DNA from: Paraphaeosphaeria minitans
Taxonomy: Eukaryota > Ascomycota > Dothideomycetes > Pleosporales > Didymosphaeriaceae
Assembly: GCA_015832175.1 (NCBI GenBank)
Contig: WJXW01000003.1
Location: 2,418,001-2,482,000 of the forward strand
Reading direction: 5' to 3'
Length of the DNA stretch: 64,000 bases
The first letter of the stretch is position 1, and each line of letters starts with the position of its first letter. Shown here piece after piece: positions 46,995 through 61,799 of this stretch. A program made the position numbers and the translations under genes. The notes below the pieces were generated by a model. It was not told the DNA's origin, searched no databases, and saw only the letters and a program-made list of their open reading frames with translations.

Positions 46995-49900
46995 ATGTCT
47001 GCGTATGTGCCCTCGGCCCTCTCCTGCCCAACACCTTCACCATGCACATTCTGGGGCGCTTTGCCTGTTTTATGTGCTAACAAGTACATGCAGCACCATT
47101 CCCGAGCTCGACGCTACCGTGCGTTCCTTTTATGAGGGCCGCGGAGAGACGCAGAAGCAGGCACAAGCGACGCTCAATCAGGTAGGCGATACACGGCTGG
47201 GTAGGCGCAGAGATGCTGACCACGCGCAGTTCAAAGAGAACCCGGACTCATGGCTCCTGGTCGACCAGATCCTCTCTGAGGCGCAATACCCGCAGACCAA
47301 ATGTGAGCATGCCTCGCCATGGATGGCTGGAGCGCAACGCTAACAGACAGCAGACTTGGGATTGCAAGTGCTTGACAATGTGATCATGACCCGGTGGAAG
47401 GTCCTGCCGCGCGATCAATGTCAAGGTGAGCTTTCCAGACACGCCATATTCACGAGCTGACGTCTCTAGGCATTCGCAACTTCGTCGTCAACTTCATCAT
47501 TTCGCTGTCGAACAACGAGGACCGAAGCCAGATCGACCGCACCCTCCTCAACAAGCTTAATCTCGTCCTCGTATCCGTCTTGAAGCAAGAGTGGCCCCAC
47601 AACTGGCCCACGTTCATAAACGAGATCATATCGGCGTGCCACAGCAGTCTCCCCATCTGCGAGAACAACATGGCCATCCTCCGGCTACTTTCAGAAGAAG
47701 TTTTTGATTATTCGGAGGACCAGATGACATCCCAGAAGCGACGAGAGCTCAAGCAGAGCATGTGTGACGAGTTCACGTCCATCTACCAACTTTGTTCCGA
47801 GGTCCTTCGTACGGCCACCGAGGCCTCGCTCATCAAAGCCACTCTCGAAACACTCCTTCGCTTCCTAAACTGGATTCCGCTAGGCTACATCTTCGAGACT
47901 CCTCCGAGCGGTTCCAGCCTGATCGAAACGCTGCGTAGCCGCTTCCTCGACGTGCCCGACTTCCGCAACATCACGCTCAAGTGCCTGACCGAAATCGCCG
48001 GCCTGCACACCGAAGCCGCTTACGATGACAAGCTTGTCCAGATGTTCACCGAGACACTGACCGCCATCGCAAAGATCATCCCCCTCACACTAGATCTCAA
48101 GAGCACGTATGCACAGAGCAACGGCAGAGACCAGGAGTTTGTACAGAATCTTGCCTTGTTTTTGACCAACTTCTTCACCATGCATTTGAACGTCATCGAG
48201 AACCTCATGAACCGCGATTTCCTTACGCATGGTCATTTCTATCTTATCCGCATCAGCCAAATCGACGACCGTGAAATCTTCAAGATTTGCTTAGAATACT
48301 GGACCAAGCTCGTCTCCGAGCTCTATGACGAGATGCAGGCTTTGCCCATCACCGATGTGAACCCTCTTTTAAACATGGGCATCGCCGCGACCAATGGCGG
48401 TGCGCGAGATCCCGCCATGCTGGCAAACTATCCTTTACGCAAGCACAAGTATGCTGAAATATTGTCCAACCTGCGCACCGTCATGATCGAAAAGATGGTC
48501 CGTCCCGAGGAGGTGCTCATTGTCGAGAACGATGAGGGCGAAATCGTTCGCGAGTTCGTCAAGGAGAGCGACACTATCCAGCTGTACAAGTCGACACGCG
48601 AGTGTCTCGTCTTCTTGACGCATCTGGATGTTAACGACACCGAGCAAATCATGTCCGAGAAACTAGCGCGCCAAGTGGACGGAACTGAATGGTCGTGGGC
48701 CAACTGCAACACACTCTGCTGGGCTATCGGTTCCATTTCAGGTGCCATGAACGAGGAGACCGAGAAGCGATTCCTCGTTACCGTCATCAAGGACCTCCTC
48801 GGCCTTACCGAGATGAAGCGCGGAAAAGACAATAAGGCCGTCGTCGCGAGTAACATCATGTATATTGTCGGACAGTATCCTCGATTCTTGAAGGCCCATT
48901 GGAAGTTCCTCAAGACGGTCGTCAACAAGCTCTTCGAGTTCATGCACGAGACCCATGAGGGTGTGCAAGATATGGCTTGCGATACGTTCATCAAGATTGC
49001 CAACAAGTGCCGCCGACATTTCGTTGCACTTCAGCCTGGGGAGACGGAGCCTTTCATCGACGAAATCGTTAGGAACCTTCGCAAGATTACAGGCGACTTG
49101 TCACCTCAGCAAGTACACACATTCTACGAGGCATGCGGTTACATGATCAGCGCTCAAGGTCAGAAGAGCATGCAGGAGCGTCTCATTCACGACCTAATGG
49201 CGCTGCCTAATGCAGCCTGGGACCAAATCATCTCACAGGCAAACCAGGACCCCACTTCTTTGCAAGACGGCGAGGTCATCAAAATTGTTGGCAACATCAT
49301 GAAAACCAACGTGGCAGCCTGCAGTTCGATAGGCTCCTACTTCTATCCACAGATTGGGCGCATCTATTTCGACATGCTCACCATGTACCGTGCGAGCTCG
49401 TCGCTCATTGATGAGGCTGTCAAGCGCGAAGGTCAGTACCACTTTGTCGTGATTCGAAATGTAGCTGACTGTTGCCAGGTAACATTGCGACCAAGATGCC
49501 GAGGGTCCGAGGATTACGAACGATCAAGAAGGAGATCCTGAAGCTGATCGATACATACGTTGAGAAGGCAGACGATCTGGAAATGATCCACAACAACCTT
49601 GTGCCGAAGCTTCTAGAGGCTGTACTCCTTGACTACCGGGACAACGTTCCTGATGCTCGCGAGGCTGAAGTCCTGAACATGATGACCACGATCATCAATA
49701 AGCTACATGTACGTTGGCGACCTAACTTGAGCAAACACATGGTGCAACATATGGTTCGCCTCGCTCGGAAGGCTCGGAACATCTGCTGACTAGTCCACAG
49801 AGCTTGATGGAGGATCAAATCATGAACATCATGGACGCCGTTTTCGAATGCACCCTCGATATGATAAACAAAGACTTCTCGGAATACCCAGAACACCGAG

Positions 49901-50636
49901 TGGAGTTCTTCAAGCTGCTGAGGACGATTAACCTTCGCTGCTTCCCAGCTCTGCTTCGCCTGGATGCCCGGTCGTTCAAGTTCGTCATCGACTCGTGCAT
50001 GTGGGCAAGCAAACACGACAACCGCGAAGTCGAGAGCGCAGGCCTCTCCATGTGCTTCGAGCTCATCTCGAACATGTCCGAGACGGAGCCGCAGACGCGC
50101 AATGGCTTCTTCCAGCAATTCTTCTCGACAATCCTGCAGGATGTATTTTTTGTCCTGACTGACAGCGATCACAAGGCAGGATTCAAGTCTCAGTCGATGC
50201 TTCTCGCGAAGATGTTCTGGCTCGTAGAGTCGGGCAAGTTGGACGGCCCCATCTACACTCCCGACATGGCGGCCGCAGGCACGTCAAACCACGAGTTCCT
50301 GCGCAACTTTGTCGGAAACCTGTTGTCGACCGCTTTCCCCAACCTCCAGACGTACGTTCTCTGTTGCCGTGGTGTGAATACGAAACTAACTTGGGCAGGG
50401 CACAAATCGCGTCCTTCATCGACGGTCTCTTCGCTACGAATTCTGATCTTGTGCGCTTCAAGACGATTCTGCGAGACTTCCTCATCTCGCTCAAGGAGTT
50501 CTCCGGTGACAACGCAGAGCTTTTCGCCGAAGAGAAGGAAGCTGCTGCCGCCAAGGCAAAGGAGGAGGAGCGACAGCGGGCAATGAAGGTGGGCGGTTTG
50601 CTGAAGCCGTCGGACATGGAGGACGATGAGTTGTGA
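46995..50636 (+). CDS. CRM1: Exportin-1 (CRM1)
   Basis: 1073 residues. Exons 46995-47002 (8 nt), 47094-47181, 47230-47302, 47354-47425, 47470-49431, 49479-49708, 49801-50351 and 50399-50636. Karyopherin that exports leucine-rich NES cargo with RanGTP through nuclear pores. N-terminal Ran-binding HEAT repeats begin [15 protein letters not shown], with [21 protein letters not shown]. The CRM1 signature [11 protein letters not shown] occurs here as [13 protein letters not shown]. The acidic loop region [17 protein letters not shown] is present. The NES groove contains [20 protein letters not shown], with Thr527 where human has the leptomycin-reactive Cys528. [12 protein letters not shown] (Cys584) follows. 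The C-terminal helix ends in [10 protein letters not shown]. Length is normal. All seven introns keep frame. Confidence 0.97.
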
Positions 50637-51755
50637 CTTGACGAAGACCTAGACCCGAATACGGCAACGCGCACCCCGTTCGATAGGGCCGACGCAAGTC
50701 TTGGAGCAGCAGGGACGAAGGAGTCGGACGGAGTCGACGGGTGGGATATATACGGGTTATGAGGGGGAAACGAGGATGTTGGCAAAAGCGGGAGATGGCT
50801 GTACGCAGCCATGCAAGGGTGCACATCTTGACGCTAGGTTTCTTTCGACGGCCGGGCTTTTGGACTACAGACGATGTTCAACTGCGTATCGATACCCACA
50901 GATCCCTTGGAGGCGTTCTGACAGGGGCTTGCGCAGTCAAACTATAGGGAGGACGTTGCAAGCGTCGCCTTGATATCCTAGGCACAATCGATGCATATGT
51001 ACGTTGCTGTTGGCGTGAGCGAGTGGTGTCGTGTCATCTTTTCTGCCCAACATGACTAGACACAGAGGACGAGCAGGTGTGCCAATGAGCTCATCGTGAG
51101 CTGCCTGGGCGGTGGATGCTGCGCAGTGCGATGGTGGTGTTTGCGCCCAGGCGGTCCACATCGCAAAGGGCTCCGGGTTATCTAAGCGTGCTTCTTAGCC
51201 TCGGCGCGCTCCCGGCCTGCCCACCTCCCGCGGGCGTCGCGACTGCGTGCGCCGTGGCGGGGCTGCGATTGGTCTGCTACATGCTCAGCGTGAAGGTCGA
51301 GTCCAGCGACGCTCCCCTTCCCTCCCCCCCCAGCAACATCTGCACCGTCTCGTGGCCCTCTGAGAACGAGCGCCGCAGCACCACCCAGATGGCGCCCCTC
51401 GTTAGCACCTGCCACAGCTGCTAGTCTTGCGTGCGACCCCAAGCCCGTGCAAATCTGTGCCTGGAATGATCGCATCCATCACCACCACCACCACTGTAAG
51501 TGTACCTCTCGCACTCCCCGCCCTACACTCCCCGACGCACGTCCTCGGCATCTTGATCAACCTCACCAACAGTTGCTTTTTTCTTTCTCCGCTTGTCCCG
51601 GCCCTATAGCATCCTGCTGACGAGCACAACCTGTCGAAGCCTGGTCTGTATGGTAAGATCTACACGTCTGCTGGACCGAGGTTTCTCGCTTGCGCACACT
51701 CAGTCCGTTGCTGTGCAGGCCCCTACGGTTGCTGTGTCTTATACCTGTCACAACC
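50637..51755. other. Intergenic region between CRM1 and PHO81
   Basis: Promoter and leader of PHO81; a CATCACCACCACCACCAC-like run lies near 51478-51497. The frame upstream of PHO81 is open from 51593, but this is likely leader plus unspliced first intron. No separate gene seen. Confidence 0.5.
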
Positions 51756-54700
51756 ATGTATGTCTCAGTCCAATGGACCACCGTCCCCTCCCCATTGCGG
51801 TGTTGAGGAAGTCTGCGTCGTCTACCAGCCTAGCTTCCAAGGACGAACCCACCGACTCACCGCGCTTTTCTAGGAAATTCGGGAAGCACATACAGAAGCG
51901 GCAGCTGGAAATTCCAGAATATGCCGCTAGTTTCGTCGACTACAAGGCCCTCAAGAAGGTACCGTTGTACCACCGCAGATATGCACCCCCGACTAACACA
52001 CTCTAGCTCATCAAGAAGCTGAGCACAACCCCAGTGATACCCGCCCAAGGAGAGCACCATGGGCTCGACCCGTTCGACCCGCAGACCTCTCTGCAGGCCA
52101 ACAAGGCCACCTTTTTCTTCCGAGTGGTGAGCTCTTGGGCCACTTGATTCCAGCATTGTTCTTATGTGATGTTCAGGAACGGGAGTTGGAGAAGGTCAAC
52201 AAGTTCTACCTGCAGAAAGAGGCCGAGGTACTATTGTCGTCTGCCATTGCCCTTTCAATAGCTCACGCCGTTACAGCTACGTCTTCGCTTGAGCACACTT
52301 CTTGACAAGAAGCGAGTAATGCAGCAGCATCCACAATCAGTTTCCAAGTCATCCTCCAGATACGTCGCCCTTGAAGAAGGCCTAAAGCAGTTTAGCATGG
52401 ACCTGAATAAGCTCGAGGTGATTGGTTCCCGCGACTACGTGCGGGTGAAGCTAACCATAGCTAGCAATTTGTCGACGTGAATGGCACTGCATTTTCAAAG
52501 ATACTGAAGAAGGTTCGTTGCATTGTCAACCCTCATCGTCAAGCATTCTAACCTTTACTAGTGGGACAAAACCTCCAAGGTCGGATCCACTGCAGCAATA
52601 GCGCAACGCTGGCTGACATTCACGCCAGTCCCGAGAGAAACAACTCTATCTTTCCCGAGCCGTCGATGTCCAACCCTGTTTCAATCGTGATGTCATCAGC
52701 AACTTGTCAGACCAAGCCACCCAAGCACTTCTCGACTTCTCTGGTTGGTCTGAAGGCGAGGGCATGCAAGCGCCTCAAGAGCCAACTCAGTCAAGAGTCT
52801 TTGAGCCCTCAGTAGAAGCGAACCTTCAACTCGACAACCAAATCATCCAAGCCATCAACACCGCCAACACTATTCAAATCGACGACTGTCTCTCTCGATT
52901 GCATAAGCTCAACGATGCTTCGGAACGGATCACAAGAGCTTTCCTCAGCACGGTCGAATTCGCCCCAGAGTCGGCATTGAGGTCATTATTAGATACCGAC
53001 CTGGTAAAACTTCAACAGCCAGATGAGATCAACGAGCGGAACTGCCTTCATAAGGCTGCTATCCGTGGAAGATACGAGGTGCTGAGGCTAGGTTTGAACA
53101 GAGGTGTTGATCCACACGCGACGGATGTCTACGGTCGGATACCCTTGCATTATGCTGCTATGCATGGCCGCGTCGACCTCATGCAGGAACTCATCAGCGT
53201 CGCTCCGGATACTGTCAACTTCCGAGACCAGGATAGTTTCACACCACTCATTCACGCCATCGTACACTCGCAGCTTGAATGTGTGCAGATTATCCTGGCG
53301 AGCGGTGCTCACCTCACTCGTCTCGGTCCTGCGGAGCATATTCCACTCAATCTTGCCTGCCAATGGGGCTCCATGGAGATTGTCGAGCTTCTTCTTCAGC
53401 GTAATGCCGAGATGCTTCCTGATGCTGAAGGTCTCTACCCCGCACATCTCGTTGCACGCTCAGGAAAAAGCCCACAAATGCTCTTGTTACTGAAGAAGTA
53501 TGGCGCAGATTTGGATCAGCCGGACAAGCTTTACCAGTGGACGCCTCTATTCCACGCTGCCAGCGATGGACATGTGGAGTGCTTGAAGACCCTTCTTCAA
53601 TGCCACGTCGATGCTGACGTTGTCGATGAGAAAGGCTTGTCAGCAATGTATTACGCGACTTGGGAAGGTCATTTAGAATGCATCAAGCTGCTTGCTTCCA
53701 TCGGAAGCGGGGTCGGTCTCAAGGTGCAGCGAGGACTATCTCCACGGATAGCAACACCTACCGCCTCCGGTACTGCGCCTGGCCCAATGGAGACGGAAAC
53801 TGATGCAGAGGGCATCCCGGAGTTCATTCTACCACCACCAATCATTCCCTTCAGGCGATACGGTCACAACTTCTTGGATACGAAAACATTTGTGGTCATC
53901 AGTTTCGAGAGGCTGGGCAAAGATGCAATTCGATTTTACGACGAGACGAAATACCCGGCAGCTAGACTCACCATTTCATCAAAGAGTTCCGATCTGATCC
54001 CACGGAATGTTCTACTCCCAGTTCAGGACGAGTTCAAAATCATCTCCTTCCAGATCGAGAACATTTCGTCTTTTTCAATAGATTTTGACGTGTACCCGAC
54101 TATCGGATCGAAGGTAATCGCCCGCGGTGTTGCGTCATCAAAAGTCTTTACGAATCCAGGAAAGAGTACGGGCCAGTGGCATCTGGAACTTTTCGATCCT
54201 AGGTTGCGAGCGATTGGTCAGGTTGCTTTTGATTACCAAGTGGTGAAGCCGTTCCATGGAATTCCGCTCGAAATCACACATTTCGCAACCTACTGGAAGG
54301 CCACAAGCCAGCTGGATTCGCAGCCTCATACTCTCATTACCGGATTCAGCTTATCTGGCGAGTACGTTCGACTATTTGTGCAGCTTACTGCGGATGGGGT
54401 TCCAGTTCTGTTCCCCAGATGGAAAATCAGCCACGAGGGACTCGATGTTCCAGTCAACATCCTGACCTATGCGCAGTTTGTCACTATCGGAGCGAGACAA
54501 AACCCAACGGCCGCAGCACAAGTTGCCAGCCTGCAGAGTGCCACATCTGGCGACATTCCTACAATTTACCAGATTCTCGCCTCATCGTTTACAACGCTCA
54601 AAGACGCCTTGGCTCGGCTTCCGGCACACGTCCATGTTGAGTTGCATGTTCTGTTCCCGTCGCGAGCGGAAGAGGAACACCTCAAGCTCGGACCCACCGA

Positions 54701-55330
54701 AGATATGAACGACTTCGCGGACAAAATTCTATCGGTTGTATTCGACCACGCCAGGGTGCTTCGTGAGCAAGGCGCAGGAGAGATCGACGGTACCCTGCGG
54801 AGCGTTGTATTCAGCTCCTTCAACCAGGATATCTGCACGGTCATCAACTGGAAACAGCCAAATTGTAGGTTCCGGGATCTAGTCTTTCGAGTGTTATACT
54901 AACGCCCGTATAGACCCCGTTATGCTCTGCAATGAGCTTGGTGCAGGTTCAGCTGAGAACGGATCGCATACCGTGGAAAGCAGCGGACGCACGCAGATCT
55001 CGGTCAAGGATGCTGTGCAGATCGCCCGTGACAATAATTTCATGGGTCTAATCTGCAGCTCTCGTCTACTGGTACGTACTTGTTTACAGTTCAGGTGAAT
55101 TTACAAACTCCAGAGTTAACCGGCGACAGGGTCTGGCTCCCGCCATCATCGAATCGATCAAGACGGCAGGGCTGGTACTCGTCACCGATGTGTCCGACAA
55201 CGCGGCTCACGAAAACGCACAAACGAACCTCGGAGTTGCTAGGCCGATTGGCGACTTCATGCCGAATGGTGTAGACGGAATCCTGAAAGGAAATGGGGTG
55301 CTGAGGTTCAACGAGAGCATCGATATGTAG
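51756..55330 (+). CDS. PHO81: PHO81/NUC-2-type CDK inhibitor (SPX-ankyrin-GDPD-like)
   Basis: 1019 residues from ten exons: 51756-51757, 51874-51958, 52007-52126, 52177-52227, 52277-52417, 52465-52512, 52562-52579, 52629-54864, 54914-55071 and 55130-55330. Phosphate-starvation regulator; in yeast Pho81 inhibits the Pho80-Pho85 kinase, and NUC-2 does the equivalent in Neurospora. An SPX domain (1 to ~190) starts MKFGKHIQKRQLEIPEYAAS and binds inositol pyrophosphates in this family. Ankyrin repeats lie at about 290-505 (NCLHKAAIRGRYEV, GRIPLHYAAMHGRVDL, TPLFHAASDGHVECL). The C-terminal third is a GDPD-like domain (about 790-1010, VHVELHVLFPS) without obvious catalytic His/Glu pairs, as in Pho81. 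The start codon is split AT/G by intron 1. An alternative ATG at 51774 would read through that intron. Confidence 0.93.
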
Positions 55331-55957
55331 GACGTTCGACGCTTCGTAGAGGTGCTTTCGCGGCGATATAAAAGGACCCGTCAACGCAACATTGTCTCAC
55401 GGCAAAGGAGGGAACGGGGCGCTGGTGGCGTCGGATATGGATGTGTCTAAAAGCTAGGCTTTGGCAATGAATGGGGGAGGCAATATGTGGACCTTTGCAG
55501 ATGGATGAAGTATGATCACGGCCTTGGCTTGATATAGATTTTGGGCAGCGGTATGGTTTCAGTGCAGAATGACTTGGGCGCTGAGTGAGCTATGATTTAA
55601 GCATTTGCGACGAACTTGAAGGCATGCAGAAGTCGATGGTAGTTAGACTTTTTACGTGTGATCGATGCACAATATGTACCATGGAGTTTACCGTGTAACG
55701 AAGAGTGTGATGGAGTGAAATGTAATCATAGGACCATTCACAGGTGCAAAGTGCAATTCGTGGTATGACGTGCATGCACAGGAAGACAGGGATGCGGCGC
55801 GATTCCGCCATGGTTTGCGCTAAGGGTTTGCCTCACCGCGAAAAGTCTCGAACCACTTGCAGACGGCTGTATTGCATCTGATTGCTTTGCTTCTTTCCTG
55901 TACACCATGTCGCCCCGATAGAGTAGCAGACGCTTCATTTCCGGTTGCGCGACCACG
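55331..55957. other. Intergenic region
   Basis: 3' flank of PHO81 and promoter of the ABC1-family gene. Nothing else recognised. Confidence 0.5.
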
Positions 55958-57832
55958 ATGAACTCGCTCAATGCCTTCTCACCCCTGATACGGCGGTCCG
56001 CGCAGGCGCAGTGGACATGTCACGCCTGTCTCCGGCGACAGGTGCCACAGCTTCGGAACGGGTTTGCGACCAAGGCGAAGGCGAGCATGAAACCGCCGCC
56101 CAGTAATCCGGGCAAGGGCAACAAGAGAAGGCGGAGGCTGCTGATTGTAGGAGGAGGATTCGCGTTCGCCGGGGCGGCGGTCACCATCAACGACGATGCG
56201 AAGCATGCATACACGGCTATCCAGCGGAGCAGCAGAGTGCTCTCGACGCTGTTTGTCAATGTGAAAGAGTGAGCGCCTACAAGCGAATCTTCCTATTCTG
56301 CAAGCTAACGGGCGCAGCTACCGAGACACCCTCAAGAAGCACGGCGACGATGGGTACGAAGAAACGCTTAAAGCATGCCACCTCCGCTGCGCGAAACGAA
56401 CACTCCGCACCCTCGAGAAGAATGGCTCCATTTTCATCAAGCTGGGCCAGCATCTGAGCAGCATGAACTACCTGCTTCCCAGCGAGTGGTGCGACACGTT
56501 CATCCCGCTGCAGGACAAATGCCCCATCTCGTCGTACGACTCGATAAAAGACATGGTCATGAAAGACGAAGGCACCAATCTCTCCGACTTCTTCTCCGAG
56601 TTCGAGGAGCTGCCCATTGGCGCGGCATCCCTAGCACAGGTCCACCGGGCAGTGGTCAGGGAAACGGGGCAGAAGGTCGCGGTCAAGGTGCAGCACCCGG
56701 CGCTGGACGAGTGGGCGAAGCTCGATCTCGCCCTCACACGATTCACATTCGAGACGCTCAAGTACTGGTTTCCAGAGTACGACCTGACCTGGCTGTCAGA
56801 AGAGATGGAAAAGTCACTCCCACAAGAGTTGGACTTCCGACAGGAAGGCCAAAACGCCACCCGCGCGCGCGAATACTTCTCCCAGGTGCACGACGCGCCC
56901 GTCATCATCCCTGAAGTTCTCTGGGCCAAGCGCCGCATCCTCGTAATGCAGTATGTCTCCGGGCATCGGCCCGACGACCTCGAATACCTCGACGCCCACG
57001 GCATCGACCGTGACGAAGTCTCGGCCGCCCTCGCCCGCATCTTCAACGAAATGATCTTCGGGACAAACGCCCCGCTCCACTGCGACCCGCACGGCGGCAA
57101 TATCGCCATCCGGCACAACCCCGCTTCCCGCCGCGGCGCCTCAAACTTCGACGTCATCCTTTACGACCACGGCCTCTACCGCGACATTCCCCTGCACCTC
57201 CGCCGCTCCTACGCGAAGCTCTGGCTCGCGGTCCTTGATGCAGACGAGCCGCGCATGCGGAGGTATGCGTACGAGGTCGCGGGTATCGATGACCGGCACT
57301 TTCCGCTCTTCGCTTCGGCAATTACGGGCCGCGACTACAGCATCATTGTGCGCCCTGAGGGCGTCAGCTCTGGTCGTAGCGACGAGGAGAAGAAGGTCAT
57401 CACCGAAGCGCTGGGGGATGGCATGCTCGAGAGCTTGATTCAGCTGCTGGGCAAGGTGCCGAGGGTGATGCTGCTGATTCTGAAGACGAACGATTTGAGT
57501 ATGTTGTCCTCTGCTTCTGATTCTTCTTCTCCCGCTCACATGTGGGATGGGATGGATGGTTAACGACGAGAATAGCGCGCTCCCTCGACGAAAATCTGCA
57601 TACGCGACAAGGTCCCGCGCGCACGTTTCTGATCCTCGCGCGGTACGCTTCCCGCACCGTGTACGAGGAGCAGTTGGAGGGTCTGGTGGGGAGGAGCTTG
57701 TTCTGGCCAGCGAATCTTTGGGCATTTGTAAGAGCGTGGACGAATCATATGCGGGTTGAGATGAGATTAGGGGTGTTTGAGTGGGTGCTCTGGGGGAGGG
57801 GGAGGTTGGGAATGAGGGCGGTGGTGGTGTGA
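55958..57832 (+). CDS. Mitochondrial ABC1/ADCK-family kinase-like protein (MCP2-like)
   Basis: 582 residues. Exons 55958-56268, 56318-57498 and 57576-57832. UbiB/ABC1 atypical kinase-like protein, probably of the mitochondrial inner membrane. In yeast this branch (Mcp2/Cqd2, ADCK1-like) affects lipid and coenzyme Q distribution. The N-terminus is basic and Ser/Ala-rich with few acids (presequence) and is followed by a membrane segment (LLIVGGGFAFAGAAVTI). Kinase-like motifs follow: KLGQ in SIFIKLGQHLSS, the Ala-rich loop LPIGAASLAQVHRA, VAVKVQHP, QELDFRQEGQNA, LHCDPHGGNIAI and the DFG-equivalent LYDHGLYRD. The last exon adds a basic C-terminal extension. Whether it is MCP2 or its paralogue cannot be settled by eye. 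Confidence 0.85.
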
Positions 57833-58992
57833 TGGGAGAGAGGAAAGGGTGTATATAGATGATATGAGGGTGTATAGACTTGGGGGGATGGGAGGAGCAT
57901 GGCGTTCGTGATTGACGTAGTAATATATCCTGTACAGGAGCTGGGACTATAGATTACAATAAACTTCACTTTACTGTGCTTTGCTTTGCTTTACTATGCT
58001 TTGCTTTACTTTACTATGCTTTACTTTGCTTTACTTTACTTTACTTTACTTTACTTTACTTTACTTTACTTTACTTTACTTTACTTTACTTTGCTTTACT
58101 TTACTTTACTTTACTTTACTTTACCTTACTTTACTTTATTTTATATTACTTTACTTTACTTTACTCTACTTTACTCCCTCTACTTTACTTCACTTTACTT
58201 CACTTTACTTCACTTCACTTCACTACGAAATCTAGACTCGTCTGGCAATGATGCACTGGCAGCGACCGGGAAACCATGGGCCATGTCCGAAAATAGACGC
58301 ATGAACGGGCTTGACATCATGGCGGCGGGTGGCGTACGCGGCGTCTGGGAGATGACGCAGCGCAACTTCGATAAAGGAGGCATCGGTGTAGCAGACGGAG
58401 AGCACAGAGCCATGGTGAATTGGAGCATACGAAGTGCCGTTGGTACCGTGGCTCTGCGCTTTTTTCAAGATGACCAGTCCCAGCCCAGTCGGTGCCAACC
58501 ATAGACTACTTCCAGCTAGATAGCAACATTGGAGGCAAGTGGGGTAGACTAGACTAGGTGTCGGCCAAGGCAGAGCAGGCGCCGCACTTGAACGTCGTCG
58601 GCAGTCCTTCACGACACCACCCCAGCGCCCGCGACCTGTGGCGAGTGCAAAGCCCAAGGCCCCGGTGTTTGCAGCCATTGCAGCCATTGCTAGATAGCTA
58701 AGGGTTGGCTCAACGTTCTCTGCGCCTGCACGGCCACTACCTACCTCCCTACCTACCTACGCTGCCGGGAGCCCGCCGAACTCGCGGCGCCCTTGGTAAC
58801 GTGCCGCACGGCCGCATCCGATAGCACAGCCTCCTCCACCACTGCACCTTGCACGTCGTTGACCGCCGTGCCTGCAGGCGGCCACCACACCCCCGCCCGT
58901 CCCCAACAACACCACCGAGTCCCTCCGCGCGAGCTCTGCGAGCCGACAACACGACCCCCCCAAACCAGCCCCAGCGCTGACCTCGGCCAGCC
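57833..58992. other. Intergenic region with large pentanucleotide array
   Basis: Contains the ACTTT array (separate entry) and the promoter of the HulA gene, with CTAC repeats at 58738-58760. The long open frames here are products of the repeat. Confidence 0.6.
57966..58228. repeat. ACTTT pentanucleotide microsatellite, ~260 bp
   Basis: About 50 units of ACTTT, with GCTTT variants at the left and ACTTC variants at the right. Because the unit is 5 bp and lacks stops in the plus strand, it yields open frames in all three plus frames encoding repeated FTLLY; these are artefacts. Confidence 0.95.

Positions 58993-61799
<2,807 letters not shown>

Noticed and set aside
48960..48990. Cys584 of CRM1 (DMACDTF) as the leptomycin target
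   Set aside because: Counting residues places it near human Cys585. The leptomycin position is in [13 protein letters not shown], where this protein has Thr527.
51593..51873. PHO81 starting at 51593 or 51774 as the main form
   Set aside because: It would read through a good GTATGT intron and bury the conserved MKFGK N-terminus. Kept only as a possible alternative form.
57976..58504. Long plus-strand open frames rich in FTLLY resembling a membrane protein
   Set aside because: They are translations of the ACTTT repeat, which has no stop in any plus frame; all three frames look alike.
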